Of a stretch of DNA of 64,000 nucleotides, positions 1 to 11,110 are shown one piece after another. The position numbers and the translations under genes were made by a program. The notes under the pieces are model-generated. The model searched no databases and had not been told where the DNA came from. It saw only the letters and a program-made list of their open reading frames with translations. The stretch's first letter is position 1. Each line of letters begins with the position of its first letter. The stretch spans positions 2,542,001 to 2,606,000 of the forward strand of contig CM073194.1 in assembly GCA_037042915.1 (NCBI GenBank), written 5' to 3'. This DNA is from Auricularia sp. M13. Its lineage: Eukaryota > Basidiomycota > Agaricomycetes > Auriculariales > Auriculariaceae.

Positions 1-1
1 G

Positions 2-280
2 TTTGGTCGACGTGTTCTCGACATTGCAGATGAGCAAGGCAACGATGCCGCTCTTGCTCACGTTAGGAATAGCTTCTCGCGGGTCAGCATGGAAGATGCG
101 ATACTTTGGCTACTGTACCTCAAGTCCGCGCGTGGAAAACCTCTCGATCGCTGCATTATGAACGGGTTCCGAAGCACCTTTTCGTTCTATCAAGCCTTAC
201 GGAATGCGCAAACAGCGCATGTTCTTTTTGTGGGTTTCAGAAGCTTCGGGATCAACGGTGCTCATTGTACCTCAATATAG
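2..280 (+). CDS. Partial ORF entering from the left edge, unrecognised
   Basis: A reading frame is open from the first bases and ends at a TAG at 278-280, giving about 92 residues with no upstream boundary. The composition looks protein-like (a stretch reading M-E-D-A-I-L-W-L-L-Y-L-K), but I recognise no domain. It may be the 3' end of a gene lying to the left or a chance frame. The next 1.4 kb holds no convincing coding sequence. Confidence 0.3.
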   Translation, partial: FGRRVLDIADEQGNDAALAHVRNSFSRVSMEDAILWLLYLKSARGKPLDRCIMNGFRSTFSFYQALRNAQTAHVLFVGFRSFGINGAHCTSI

Positions 281-1680
281 CCAGAGCTTTCGCAGCTCAT
301 GAACGAAATGCCACCGGTTTGTCGATGACCCATCATTCCTCCAAACCTCATCCATTTCTAGGCACAAGATCTCGCTTCTAGCAGTCATCCCTCAGCTCGG
401 TCAGTTCCAACTGCTCGGACGAACGAGGCTGCCGCAGGGAGCGGGCGAAGATCGTTCCCAAGTGATCGGGCGACCGAGTATCCGAGGACCGAGCAGAGAT
501 CAATCCGGACTTCTCAGATGAGTGGCGGTACCACTAGAAGTGAGCAGAGGCCATTTCCAACGACGCGTGGGACGGATAGGGTACGAACCTATATACTCAT
601 TGATGCGCGTGTTTAATTGCCCATAGCATCCGATATTCGCCTCAACACGCGTACAACGTGGTTCTGTGAGCAATTGTAGACCGAAACCCCCTTAAATCCA
701 ATGCTGATTAAATGTGCAGGACCCATATCTACACCTTCGCGGCAACATCGTGAACGTAGTATATGGTGGAGTGACCATACATAACATCACGATTAACCAA
801 GGCCGTCAGTCCTAGCCTCTTGATCATGAACAACTCGTCGTTCTCCTTATGTTTGTAATGATGTGATCACGGACACTGGAAATTTTTAGCATGGACACTT
901 CTGCTGCAGATTCTTTAGCGTGCCCAAATGTTTATCTAGTCGTTGATCGATGCTAAACTCGGAGTATTGTTGTTTTCTCTCTCGAATGGTTATGATGGAA
1001 GTCGGCCCAAATGTCAAACTGGTTCGCATTCCAGCTTCTCGACTTAGCTTCGACACTATGCCAATCAATAAGCAAGTGAAAGGACATGATTCATGTTCCG
1101 GAAGCTGATAGGCGGTGCTCGGATGGAGAACTCTGTACGGGGGATTGATCTGGGAGCGCAGCGAGCCCCGTGCGGGGGGGACGATTTTGCGAGCGAAGCG
1201 AGCGTGTGGAGAGACTCTTACGAGCGAAGCGAGCTCCTCGACTTGGTCGGCCACCTCAGTCGGCATGGGTCGGTCACCTATTGAGAGACTGCCGAAGATT
1301 GCACGAGGCGGAGTGCGCTAGGACTGCTGCGAGCGTGCATTTCGGAAAGCCAAGTGCGTCGGACAAAGCACCGGCCAACCAGCAGCGAGCATGGAAGTAA
1401 TATAGACATCTTTGCGTGAAACCCGAGAATCCTGGAGGATGAAACGGTTAATCACTATTACAGGATTACCACCACGAATATATATCGGCAATGAGGACAT
1501 CATAGCACTGGGAGGAAATAGGCGGTCCCCAGAGCAGCTCCCCGCGTCCATCAACTTCCAGGCTGGCGCGAGCAGATACGTTTGCGAGACGATACTGATA
1601 CCGTGGCGCCGGAGCGCGCGCCGACAAGCCTGCTGATAGTACAGATTCTATCCGCCGGACGAGGACCATTCAAGGTCCGA
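281..1680. other. No gene seen; contains a GAGCGAAGCGAGC mini-repeat
   Basis: Short overlapping ORFs occur on both strands but none resembles a known domain or has a clear promoter. At about 1155-1240 a GC-rich motif of the form GAGCG-(C/A)AGCGAGC appears three times within 80 bases. Confidence 0.5.
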
Positions 1681-1687
1681 CACCCAC

Positions 1688-1760
1688 TGATGCGCCCTGC
1701 CGTTGAGACCTTCCGGGCAGTTCTATGAAGGACCGCATGCCTGTATACTACTACTACTAC
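1688..1760 (+). mobile_element. Short fragment ending in a (TAC)n tail, probable LINE 3' end
   Basis: About 70 bp are followed by five TAC units. The same sequence with the same (TAC)n end recurs on the opposite strand at 38770-38853. A short 3' fragment ending in a simple repeat is what 5'-truncated non-LTR retrotransposon insertions look like. The family assignment is inference because no coding sequence remains. Confidence 0.45.
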
Positions 1761-1899
1761 CCGGTGCACAAGGATGGAAATGCTTCGACTGCCAGACAAT
1801 GTCAGTAAAACAGCCTGTGCCTAGACTTGAGACCGGAAATGGGAAGAGGTACAGAGACAGTGGCACTACGAGCTGTCTGAGTTTGAGACATTAGGTGAT

Positions 1900-3030
1900 T
1901 CCAGTGCAGACTTCAATTCTGAGCCAGGCTATGCAATAATCGTGAGCCCAATAGGGCTTCCGCCGGGGATTTGGCACGCTGTGCGTGAAGGGCGACTTGG
2001 TCGCATCAGAAATGAACCCCCAGCAGGGCCATTCCCCGGTCCTGATTGCGCAACCCTTTCGATACTCCCTCGCGATAAACAATAGTGCGAGCCAGCCGAC
2101 GTTCTGGCGCGGGCAAGAAGATACTTACCGTCGGAGTTCGTAGCAAGCCGAACCGTGACGGTCTTGTCTTTCGATTTTCTCCTTTCCATTGAAAGCAGCA
2201 CCCAGGCCACCGCGCGCACTGCGCTATCCAGGCGCATGGACACCGGATAACGCTCAATACCCGCTACCAAGTAGCCCTACGAGTGATGCTAGCGCTCGCC
2301 GCTTGCGCCAGCGCTTGCCGCTCGAACGGCTGGGCCGCTGCGTCCAGTCATGATCGTGACATTACAGGCTGGGCTGTCGCCCTTCCTCGTGCGCTCTGCG
2401 TTCCGCGCATCGAGCCTGTCCATCCTTACTGTCGAGCTGTGAATCGCCTTACGCCTGGTTCATGCAAGTCGCATGCGCTACGATATCTGGCCCGCCTGCA
2501 AAATAATTGTCGACGTGTTCTATCCTGCATTTATAAATGCGTCTGCGATATTGGATGGCCTCTTTATCTCGATCTACACTGCAGCTTGGCACAGGGTCGA
2601 GCATTTCGGAGTCTCGCAAATTCACGCCGAGTCGTCGCGGCTCGTCTCTGTGATATGCAATGCCGTGTCGAGTCGGCCCCGACTGCTTTCTTTGCGCCGG
2701 ACGACGATCACACCGGCGCGCGGCCGCTTTGGTTGCTGGATGAGATTGTTTAGTACTAGAAAAGTCTCCTCAGGAGCGCCTGGTCACTCTTAGTCGCTCT
2801 ATCCAACCACTACCGCCGGATGGACAATGTCTTGTCGGCTTTGCTGATGGGACGCGAAGGCCGATACGTCTCTGTTTTAGAGGGTGTGACTGGGCCGTTG
2901 CCCTCCCTCGTGTGTATTACGAGTCGAGGAAAGCCTGGGCGAAAAATGCGAGCGTGAACTGGCGATCAGACGAGCGGAATTGAGCATCGCGAAGCGCGCA
3001 CGGGGCGCTTGTATCCCACTAGGGATCGAG
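1900..3030 (+). repeat. Repeat family A, copy 1
   Basis: This stretch is matched, with diverged patches, by the reverse complement of 44390-45795 and in part by 11380-12340, 35895-36418 and 23740-24340. Anchors include the run around 2470-2640 (the TTTATAAATGCG region) and the GCTACCAAGTAGCCCTACGAGTG-like boundary near 2262-2286. On the minus strand a GTAAGTATC donor follows an open frame at about 2128, so the family may carry remains of a spliced gene. I do not recognise its product. Confidence 0.75.
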
Positions 3031-3410
3031 CGACCACCGCGCGTTGTCCCTCGACCACATGTCCGTTCGCGATGACACCGGACCTGCATTACCAGCCTCG
3101 AGACCACCCCTCCCAACTCGTTTCCTATATTCTCGTCGCCCTTGAGACCTGAGCAGGATTTGCCCAATTCCGCACCGCCAACCTGCTTCCCAGTTTGCAC
3201 AGTTGTTAGAGTGGACACGCCCTTGACTGAATGAATATCTGTACCCTACCAGGGGCCATCTCGCAACACACTCGTATAGCTTGATTGACACGCGATAATC
3301 TCATGCCACGGCGATCGGTACTGGACTGGCTGCTGGCACCCGAATTTTCAGTGTCCTTATCGAGCCGGTGAATCAGGGCTTCAGCCAGCGCGCGGTCGAG
3401 AAAATTGACG

Positions 3411-4929
3411 ATGGACGCGGAGGTCTTCATCATCGGCGGCGGCATCAGCGGCGTCGCAGCGACGCGCAGCGTGCTCGTGCTGGAGGTGCGCGTCCGCCTC
3501 GGGGGTCGCAGCTATACGCGCACGGACGCCATGTCGTGCCCTATCGACCTTGGTGCGACGTATGTGTCTTGTCTTTCGCTGTGTACGCTGCGAGAGTTGG
3601 GCCGACTGGTTGTTGAAGGGAGCTGCGCGGCTACGACTTCGGAAACCCATTCAAGGAGATGGTGGCGTGGCTTTGCCTTTGATTATGAGATGCGTCTGAC
3701 ATTGCTTGTAGCGTATTCATCGGCCAACGAGCGAGGATTGGGCAATTTATGGACCGGCAGGTGGGTTATATGTACCCATTCGCATACATTGGATCCGCCG
3801 CTGAATCGCGTTGCAGGAGGGCTGATTCCAAGACATCGCACTCAGATTCTGCAAAAAGAATGTTGAGGACGTGCTTTGGGACAAAGCCAAATACCTTTCG
3901 CAGTACCAGACCACACCTAATCCTACCCAAAGCCTGCCCGACTTTCTCTTTCGCGACGACTCGGCTTTATACGACGGACTCGAGGATGATGAGGACAAGC
4001 CTCATGCCACCACTCTGGCCATCAGCTGCTGCAGCTAGACGAGCCCGCCGTTTGACGGGGTCAGCCTCAAGTATTGGGGCTTCGACGGCGATTTCTACGG
4101 GCCTTCCACATACATTGCGGAAGAGCACTCGAGCTTCGTGGAACATCTGTTGATCGACGCAACGGCCGCAGGGGCGGACGTTGGGTTTCAACACACCGTG
4201 ACGTTGATCGACCGCACAGAGGTCCGCACTGAACAAGTGGCATGCATATGCGGGATATCGCTCGGCGTCCTCAAACACCACCCACCGTCTTTCAGTCCAC
4301 CTCCACCTTCTCGACGTGTTGCTGCGATACAGCGACTGGGCGTGGGCTCCTTTACGAAGATATTCCTGTCTTATCCGCGCATGTGGTGGCCTGCCGACGC
4401 GCCTCTGCTCTATGTGACCTTCGCGCCGCCTGAAGACACTCCAGCGGGCCCTGATTTCGAAGCTACCACGAGCCAACGCGCCGTGGAAGTGCGCAATCTC
4501 GCGTCCATACACGGCGAGTGCGCGCCGCTGCTCTGCGTGGACCTAGGCCCGCCTGCGCTAGAGCACGTCGAGGTGCAGCCTGCGGACAACATCAAGGTGG
4601 CCCTCCACACGCTGCTCAAGCCTGCCATTGGCATCGCTGATGCGCCTGAACCCAACGCATACGTTGTGACGGGTTGGAATCGCGACGTGCACTCGATGGG
4701 CGCGTATACCTTCATTCCAGCTGCGGAGGGAGATGATAAGGAACATTCAACGCCGCTCAATTTTGTGAAGCTGTCCAAGCCGCTGTGGGACGGCTGGCTG
4801 GGGTTCGCGGGAGAACATACCGAGCTGGACTGCTGGGCCAGTACGCACGGTGCCATGATGTCCGGCGATCGCGAGGCGGAGCGCATGTTGCGCTTTCTCA
4901 AGACCGTTTCTGGCGACCTGGCAGCTTGA
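3411..4929 (+). CDS. FAD-dependent amine oxidase (monoamine/polyamine oxidase family), intron-containing
   Basis: The family is flavoenzymes that oxidise amines with FAD and O2. The start ATG at 3411 opens a Rossmann FAD motif (I-I-G-G-G-I-S-G-V-A-A) followed by V-L-V-L-E and L-G-G-R-S-Y-T, the usual dinucleotide-binding strand and GGR motif. A 59-nt intron at 3560-3618 (GTATGT donor) rejoins the frame in phase before R-G-Y-D-F-G-N-P. The middle (3840-4140) is recognisable (Y-W-G-F, F-Y-G-P) but changes frame, so more introns or breaks are present. The C-terminal part from 4138 is long and ends in G-F-A-G-E-H-T-E and T-H-G-A-M-M-S-G, the FAD-contacting end of this family. About ten residues normally between the GxGxxG helix and V-L-V-L-E are missing. 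The substrate cannot be told from sequence. It may be functional or in early decay. Confidence 0.82.
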
Positions 4930-5128
4930 GTCGGAATGCAGCAATTGGGAAAGTACTATCAGCTTTTGTCGCTGATCATTTGCGGCTATAGAGGTATCGC
5001 ATAAACCTGTACCAGCAGTTCATACTACAATTGGGACTATTGTCGCGTTGTAGCGGCGTGTATCGATGGGAGTCACAGCCGGTGCCCTGCACGGTCGCGC
5101 GCGGGACCAGTCGCGCCGAAAGGAGGTG

Positions 5129-5940
5129 CTAGCTCCCGCTCCATTGTAACAGCCTGCCGCCGCACGCCTTGACGGTCACACGCTTCCAGACGACTTTTGG
5201 TGCAAAACCCTTATGCTCGTCTGCCGCCGCGCAGAGTTTGTCATGCCCCGTGAATTCATTGCGTCGACGGACGAGGTTCCATCGCTTCAAGTGCGGGAGA
5301 GGGCTGATTCTCAACTGGCCAGTTAGCTCAGAGATGACCACCACGGAGAGGTACCGTCAATAATCGCGGAATACGAGGACCGACACGGTAGATCAAGGAA
5401 TGTAAGTGCAATGATTGGCTTCTCGGGCTCCTACTCTTATGCACCGCATTGCAGCACAACAAGACTGTGCCCCAAAGTTAGAGACGCTGTGACCCAAGCC
5501 CGAGATAGCCTGTGGCGCATGTCCAGCGTAAGGGCCATAAGCCAACCGAGCAGCGCGCCCGAGCCGCATGCAGGTCGCTTCGAGCGTCCACCAGTCATTT
5601 CATATTCCGCCTCAACCTCACCGTTGCTGCCTTTCCGCCTCTGCCGGCTCTATGCTCCCGCAATCTCCAGTGTCCAATTCCTCTCCCATCTCCGCAAAAC
5701 ATCAACCGCCATCGACAGCGCCCGGCGATCACACTATGAGCGCCGCTCGCGCGATACACGCTGCATGTTACTCAGGCTTCGGACTTTGTCTTCCCGTGGC
5801 ATTTCTCCAGATTTACCGTAGCGTGCCCGTGCCGTTCCTGGAGTTCTCTTCGCACGGGACCGCGGCTGCCATCTGCGCGTTGGTGGCGATGGGCATGTTG
5901 GACCGTCGCTTTCGTCCCGGCCGCTGACGATATCTCCTAG
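5129..5940 (+). repeat. Inverted duplication E, copy 1
   Basis: This segment matches the reverse complement of about 43551-44260 with moderate divergence and indels. The best-preserved part is the last ~110 bp, whose plus-strand frame ends V-P-F-L-E-F-S-S-H-G in both copies, followed by a hydrophobic run and a stop near 5926. The shared frame could be a remnant of a small gene, but the upstream parts differ and no domain is recognised. Confidence 0.65.
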
Positions 5941-6880
5941 TGCCTATTCGTCTTGCGACTATGGGCGGCATTTGTTGAGTAACTGCGCGGATTATACTAT
6001 ATGCCATTTATGTGTAAGCGGACGAGATCGGCGGATCCGCGATCGAGGTTCAACTTCGTGACGTTCCGAGGATCATATGGTGGCGGTGTTTTGGATTGCT
6101 GTTGTGATCATGATCATTGTTGGGCATCATCAGTCTACTTTCGTCTGGGAAAACGAAAGAGCCGCTGTGGACGAACAAGCTTCTCTTTAAGAAGCTTATA
6201 GCGGACAGTGCTGAGGCCACTATCTGTCTGCGCCGTGAAGGAGCGAAATCCGGAACCATTCGGGAGCAAAAAGTGTATATAATGTCGGAGTTGACCGGAC
6301 GCGACGCTCAGCTCTTTCTCTCTTTCCACGATGTGCCGCTCTTTCATGCAAGTCGTACTCATTCTCCGTATATGCGGTCCTTACAGCCTTTCAGCTTCGA
6401 GATTCGAATCGTTTGCCGTGTACGCGTCGTGTCCTAACCGCCATTCGGGCTGACCGCGTCAAGGTCGCGGCTCCCTTCATTCATCGCCGATGGTGGAACT
6501 TTCGCTGCTCGTCTCCGTATTGCCAGGGCCCAGGGGCCCAGTGGGGCCATTGCGCGTGCGACGAGTGTTCACAGGTGCGTCAGCGCCAGTCATTTCCATG
6601 TTGTTTCTCATTCATCGCAGCATCCTCGGCAAGGTGGGGTCGCTGTGAAGCTTGTTCCCTGCCTTGGATGCTCCTGCGGTGCTCATTAGGTGCCTCATTG
6701 GCGTTCCTCCTTGGTCCCACGGACGCGCACAATTTGGTGCGTCCATAATTTCCTATCGATTTCTTGGGCTGACCTCCTTTGCGTAGATTACAAAGTTCAT
6801 CTGTACTCTTTCCAGTCGAGGCTAGCTCAGGCCACACATACAATCTCAATATCGCTCGAATATGTCGCTTGGCATATATG
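5941..6880. other. No gene seen
   Basis: ORFs here are short and overlapping, and none has a recognisable domain. Confidence 0.4.
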
Positions 6881-6888
6881 TATAAATA
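6881..6888 (+). promoter_or_regulatory. TATA box (TATAAATA)
   Basis: TATAAATA lies 27 nt upstream of the ATG at 6916, the spacing seen for other genes in this window. Confidence 0.45.
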
Positions 6889-6915
6889 GAACAGCTGCTC
6901 AGGTCGTGCTTTGAA

Positions 6916-7263
6916 ATGCTATGGTGTTTTCTTGGACCTCTGGCCACGTTAATAATCATCCCTCTGGCACTGGAAATCACAATTGAAGTAGTTGACCTTT
7001 TTTTCGCAGGACATACCTTCCAGGCGACCCTCATGACCAGTGGAGAAGTCGGATGTGCCAAGTTGCTTACCATGAGAAGTCAAGATGACCTTCTTGACCC
7101 ATGTATTTGTGATTCACACGATCGTGCGCATTGTAGACGCCGTACCGCCCGTAGTAGAGGTCATTTCAAGCATGTCACCGGAGCCAAACGGAACTTGTTT
7201 TCGCTCAAGCATCAGCAAGTATACCGGAATTCACCAATGATGTATACAGTGGCCCACGCATAA
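6916..7263 (+). CDS. Small protein with hydrophobic N-terminus, unrecognised
   Basis: The 115-codon frame starts at the ATG just after a TATAAATA box. The first ~30 residues are strongly hydrophobic (L-A-T-L-I-I-I-P-L-A-L), like a signal anchor. A strong 3' splice site (TTGACC then T-rich tract and CAG) ends near 7010, so an alternative reading removes most of the hydrophobic part as an intron and yields a shorter peptide. No family is recognised. Confidence 0.35.
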   Translation: MLWCFLGPLATLIIIPLALEITIEVVDLFFAGHTFQATLMTSGEVGCAKLLTMRSQDDLLDPCICDSHDRAHCRRRTARSRGHFKHVTGAKRNLFSLKHQQVYRNSPMMYTVAHA

Positions 7264-7787
7264 TGAACGGATGCGACTGAATATCTGGCTAGGGAAGCTC
7301 GCTGAAGCTACGATCCGTCTACGAAACGCGGTCGACACGGTGTAGCCTGCGACTTGAATAATCTAGCACTGGATGGTATGACATCTCGGCAGGCCTGGGT
7401 ACCATTTCCAGGTCTAGTGTTCGTACGATCATAGGCGGGCAGAGATAGTATTATCATTCAAGGTTCGTTCTCGCCCGGGTACCATGCAAAATAGGCGTTC
7501 AGCTTCGTTGCCCCTCTACATTGACGTATCTCATGTTGAGCTATATTGTTCAAGATGAGCAGAGGATACAGGCGCAGAAATTGGATGACTACGAGCCAAT
7601 ATGGATCACGGCAATGCTCTTCATCGGCTCAGCGCACAGCCTGGAATGTGGCCAGCTGGAACCCCGCCGCCGCGGCAGCTTCGAAGTCGCTTCTGAAGCT
7701 GATTCCAGGGTCCTTCCCAATTTTGCTAGAGCTAGCCGAGTGGTTTAAAACCCGATGCACGGAAGGAGGGGCAAAAAAAGGAAGACT
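7264..7787. other. No gene seen
   Basis: A 75-residue plus-strand frame at 7521-7748 has no recognisable domain. The interval lies just beyond the 3' end of the EFL1-like pseudogene. Confidence 0.4.
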
Positions 7788-9489
7788 CACTGTCGTCTGA
7801 ACGCCTCGTTGGGCCGGTCAAGAAACACAGCACCGTGCGGACCAAACATCCAGATTCCCTCGTAGGCGTCGGACTACTCGCCGCCCACATCATCGCAGAC
7901 TCGCTCCAGTGCCTCAACGAATTCCTCGGGCCGCATAAGGCTCGCCTGGGCGACTCCCTCGTTGCCGTCCTCTACATCGGCCTGCTGCAATTCCTGGAAA
8001 GAGTCGGAACTCAAGGGTTGCTCGCGCAGGCTTTTCAACGTGGTGAGGTCGGCCACGAGGAGCTTACCAAATCTGTCGGGAGGGGAACGACGCGCAGGGC
8101 TCACTGGACTAACCCCTGGAAATCTGTCGCTTGCACTGTTCCTCGTGGCTTGCCAGCCCCTAATTTAGAGGGCGGACCTGTCGCGCGACTCCACCCAGGT
8201 TCACAAGGTCCTCTTCGTTTTGCCCCACCGACGCTGCCCAACGTCGCACTGCGTCCAACCTTGCCCTCAAGACGGCAACAGCGAAGGCATTGCCAGCCTG
8301 GAAGGGACAAAGCTCGCGCCCCATCATGATATAGAGCGCCGAGACTGTCACGTGCGCGCTTCCGCTTTCTTGTACACACACGCGAGCCGGACGCCGACGC
8401 GCAGCGTGCCAGAGTACAAACGCGCAAAGTTGGGAAGCACTTCTTCGGATTCCTCCTCGGCCTCGGCGACGGTGGGCGCTGCGTCCTCCGGGGCAGGCTC
8501 ACACAGAGCTTCTGCGAGTAGAGCTGGGCGAACTTTCCGACGTGGAAGCCCCAGCCGCTATCATGATAGCGGACGCAAAATTGACATTTCCCCATATCCT
8601 GGGCGAAGTAGACGTCCTCATTGTCCTTCTCCTCGAAATCCTCGCCGTCGTCAGCCGGCGCGCCGCCCGCGGCGTCCTTGCGTGCGGCGAGCCGGGGCCT
8701 CGCGCGTGGGTTTTTCCCGAGCCGCTTTGAGCTGCTGGTAGCCCTCCGCCGGCGTCAGCTTCAGGTCTGTGATCAGCCCGAAATTTTTGATGACCAGGAT
8801 GGGCTCGAGCCTGTCGAGCCAGACCTGCCGCGACTGTGAGTTGGACGTCATACTTTCCCATTTCATCATGGGCGAAGGGAAGTCTATTAGGAACACGTAT
8901 GTCCTCGGAGATAATCTCCCAAGTTTCTACAATCACCCACCTGACTACCGAAGGTTCGCCATTTGAGCGACGTTGGAGAAGGGCCTTGCCCCGAATCTTC
9001 GCGCAAGTCGGTGATCGTCTAGTCATGCGCTGGGGTGAGTACTCGAACTCGGTCACGCGTGAGGGTACAACGCACCTGCGTGCATGCGCCATCGACGGCA
9101 TCGATGACGACGAGCGCGTGGTTGCACAGGCGCGTCGTGGTCGAGGCCCCGCTGAAGAAATCGACATGGCCGATGCGTGTCGATGAGGTTGACAACGTAG
9201 GTGGTGGGTGCGGCACTAGCTACGGCCTGTCAGCAGCGGTTCAGCCGTATGGCTTTTGACGCGTTACGCACCGCCGACGACCTTGCACTTTAATAAGACT
9301 GCGATTCCGCACTGCTGCTCGTCCTCGCGTGAGTCCATGTACGGGATTTTTCCCGCCAGCCGCGTCGAGATGATGTTGTTGGCCGCCAGCAGCGAGTTGA
9401 CGAAAGTCGTCCTGCCGTGGTCGTCGTGGCCGATCGTCGTGACCAACCCCACCAGCTCGGCGCGTGGCGCGGCGTACGGGACAGACATC
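7788..9489 (-). pseudogene. EFL1: Decayed EFL1/RIA1 (elongation factor-like GTPase 1)
   Basis: EFL1 (yeast Ria1) is the EF-2-like cytoplasmic GTPase that releases eIF6 from pre-60S ribosomal subunits. The N-terminus at 9489 reads the family signature N-S-L-L-A-A-N-N-I-I-S, R-L-A-G-K and Y-M-D-S-R-E-D-E-Q. A G3-like G-H-V-D-F and A-L-V-V-I-D-A-V follow at 9216-9100, then P-I-L-V-I at about 8790, G-W-G-F-H-V-G-K-F-A-Q-L-Y at 8540, and the C-terminal F-V-E-A-L-E-R-V-C-D-D-V-G-G-E-W near 7910, ending in W-M-F-G-P. The order is right, but successive pieces lie in different frames. The whole spans about 1.7 kb, whereas the family exceeds 1,000 residues, so much of the middle is gone. The P-loop reads G-H-D-D-H-G-R-T, with Arg for the catalytic Lys. 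It is non-functional as it stands; an intact copy is expected elsewhere because the gene is generally essential. Confidence 0.85.
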
Positions 9490-10687
9490 GTGATGACTGG
9501 TAGACAGCGGAATCGACTGCGAAAGCGCGTCAACTCGAAGACCGCTTCGGGAATTGAACTGTGCCCACGAATACAGTAGAGTTATTGCAAAAATAACGAT
9601 TGGTGTTACCACGACACCAGTTCTATTAGAAGGAAATTACACCGACTCCCACTGCGCCGCGTACAGCAGGTATTGCCAGAGCCTCCAACCGTCTGCGTTG
9701 TTCATCCTGCAGGGTAGCGCTCAGCTAGTTATCCCCCGCGGGGTAACTAACACTAACTCTCCTTAGAAACATGCTACGTCGGATTTCGTAGCTGCCAGTG
9801 GACCTGAGATCACCCAAAGCATTCGGTTTTATGAAGAGAAGTATCTCTCAGCTTCGACGATTTGATACCTCTCCAGTTAGTAACGACACTCGAGCTCGGG
9901 GTGGTCGTTAGTCAGTGCCTGTTGCGCCGCGGACTGCACTTCAGGCTCCTGTATTCTCGCCACCACGCCGGAAAGCCCGTCCGCGAGGCCGCCTTCCATT
10001 CTGATCGCGTCCCATGTGGCCCAGAGCGCACACCCGACCGGCCGCACACGAACTCAGACGCGCTCGCCATCCGCTATCCTCGAGCTTAACGCCATTGCAA
10101 GCGCGCTGTCGGTGCACGCCCGCGACCGACGCGCTTTGTGTGGCACTTGCCACGAGCCTTGCGCGCATGGAGCGGCCGTGCGCGACTTCGTGCGCGGCGC
10201 CGGTGAGTAAGCCCGCGCACATGCCCAAACCTAGCGCTCCGGGCTGCCGCATACGCAATACCACGGAGGCGAGCGGTGCTTCGCGTCCGAGGATGTTGTG
10301 TGCGCAGGACGCGAGGTGAGCTCAGCCGCCCAGCTTGACTCCACGCGCCCGTCGTCCGCATTCTCGAGTCTGACGCCGTCGTAAGTGCGGGAAGCGGCCT
10401 GTGCGGCACCAGCCCCTTCGACTCAACGCCGGACCCACAACAACGACATACGCGCCCAGTACGGCGTCCATCACCAGATGTACGATGCGGCCGCGCCCAG
10501 CGAGTCCTCGCACGCGCCGTCCGCGCTCCTCACACCCGTTCTCGTTGCGTCTGGCGTCGTCGTGAGCGCGCCAACTGAATCCCAGGCGCGCGACGACGCG
10601 GTTCACGGTGTCAGCGGGCTGCCCCGTGAATCGAGCAACATCCAGGTGAGCTTAATCAGCATCCCATTATTTGACTGTACACTCTCA
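9490..10687. other. No recognisable gene; GC-rich ORFs at 9860-10600
   Basis: Overlapping GC-rich frames lie on both strands between 9860 and 10600, including one of 107 codons on the minus strand. None shows a domain, a clean promoter or a splice structure that I trust. Confidence 0.35.
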
Positions 10688-11110
10688 CTAACCGGCATTG
10701 AGTAGGTTATCGGGACCGTTCTTGCATATTTCTGGCAGACCAATGTCCGGGGACGTTTCAACTTCCCCCATTTTGGGTGCTGACGGTCGTCGCGCTCGCC
10801 TGCACCCCTCATCTTCTCCTGCGCCACACGAAGGATCCCAGTCACAGAACATCGAGAACGTTCTACCTCGGCACTGCGGGAGCCAGCGCAAGAGCCTCCC
10901 TATTGTGCGCCGTGTTCGCACATACCTGCTAGGCATGCTGGGCTCGAAGGCTTCCTTGCGATTTCCCTTCTCCTTCTTGAACACGTCCCCCGCCTTCACT
11001 TCTTGATTATTTGTATTGGACTGCACAACGTCAGTCATTTCTTGGTGAAAAAATGAGATTACTCTGCTCTTGGACTTCTCTCTTAAATTCGTACTGAGGT
11101 TCAAGCACAT
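10688..11110 (-). CDS. Hypothetical protein, 140 aa, unrecognised
   Basis: The ATG at 11110 opens a 140-residue frame on the minus strand. The first half is charged and protein-like (K-S-K-S-R-V-I-S-F-F, then E-V-K-A-G-D-V-F-K-K-E-K). The second half is Arg/Cys-rich and may be intronic or frameshifted. I recognise no family. It lies just outside the left end of the D1 duplication. Confidence 0.3.
   Translation of the reverse strand: MCLNLSTNLREKSKSRVISFFHQEMTDVVQSNTNNQEVKAGDVFKKEKGNRKEAFEPSMPSRYVRTRRTIGRLLRWLPQCRGRTFSMFCDWDPSCGAGEDEGCRRARRPSAPKMGEVETSPDIGLPEICKNGPDNLLNAG

Noticed and set aside
1900-3030. Family A as an LTR or virus-like element
   Set aside because: No terminal TG...CA repeats, primer-binding site, or gag/pol-like frames were seen in any of the five copies.
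6395-6420. tRNA-like GATTCGAATCG (B-box resemblance)
   Set aside because: No A box at the right distance and no cloverleaf can be drawn. The same holds for the TTCGAATT at 17083.
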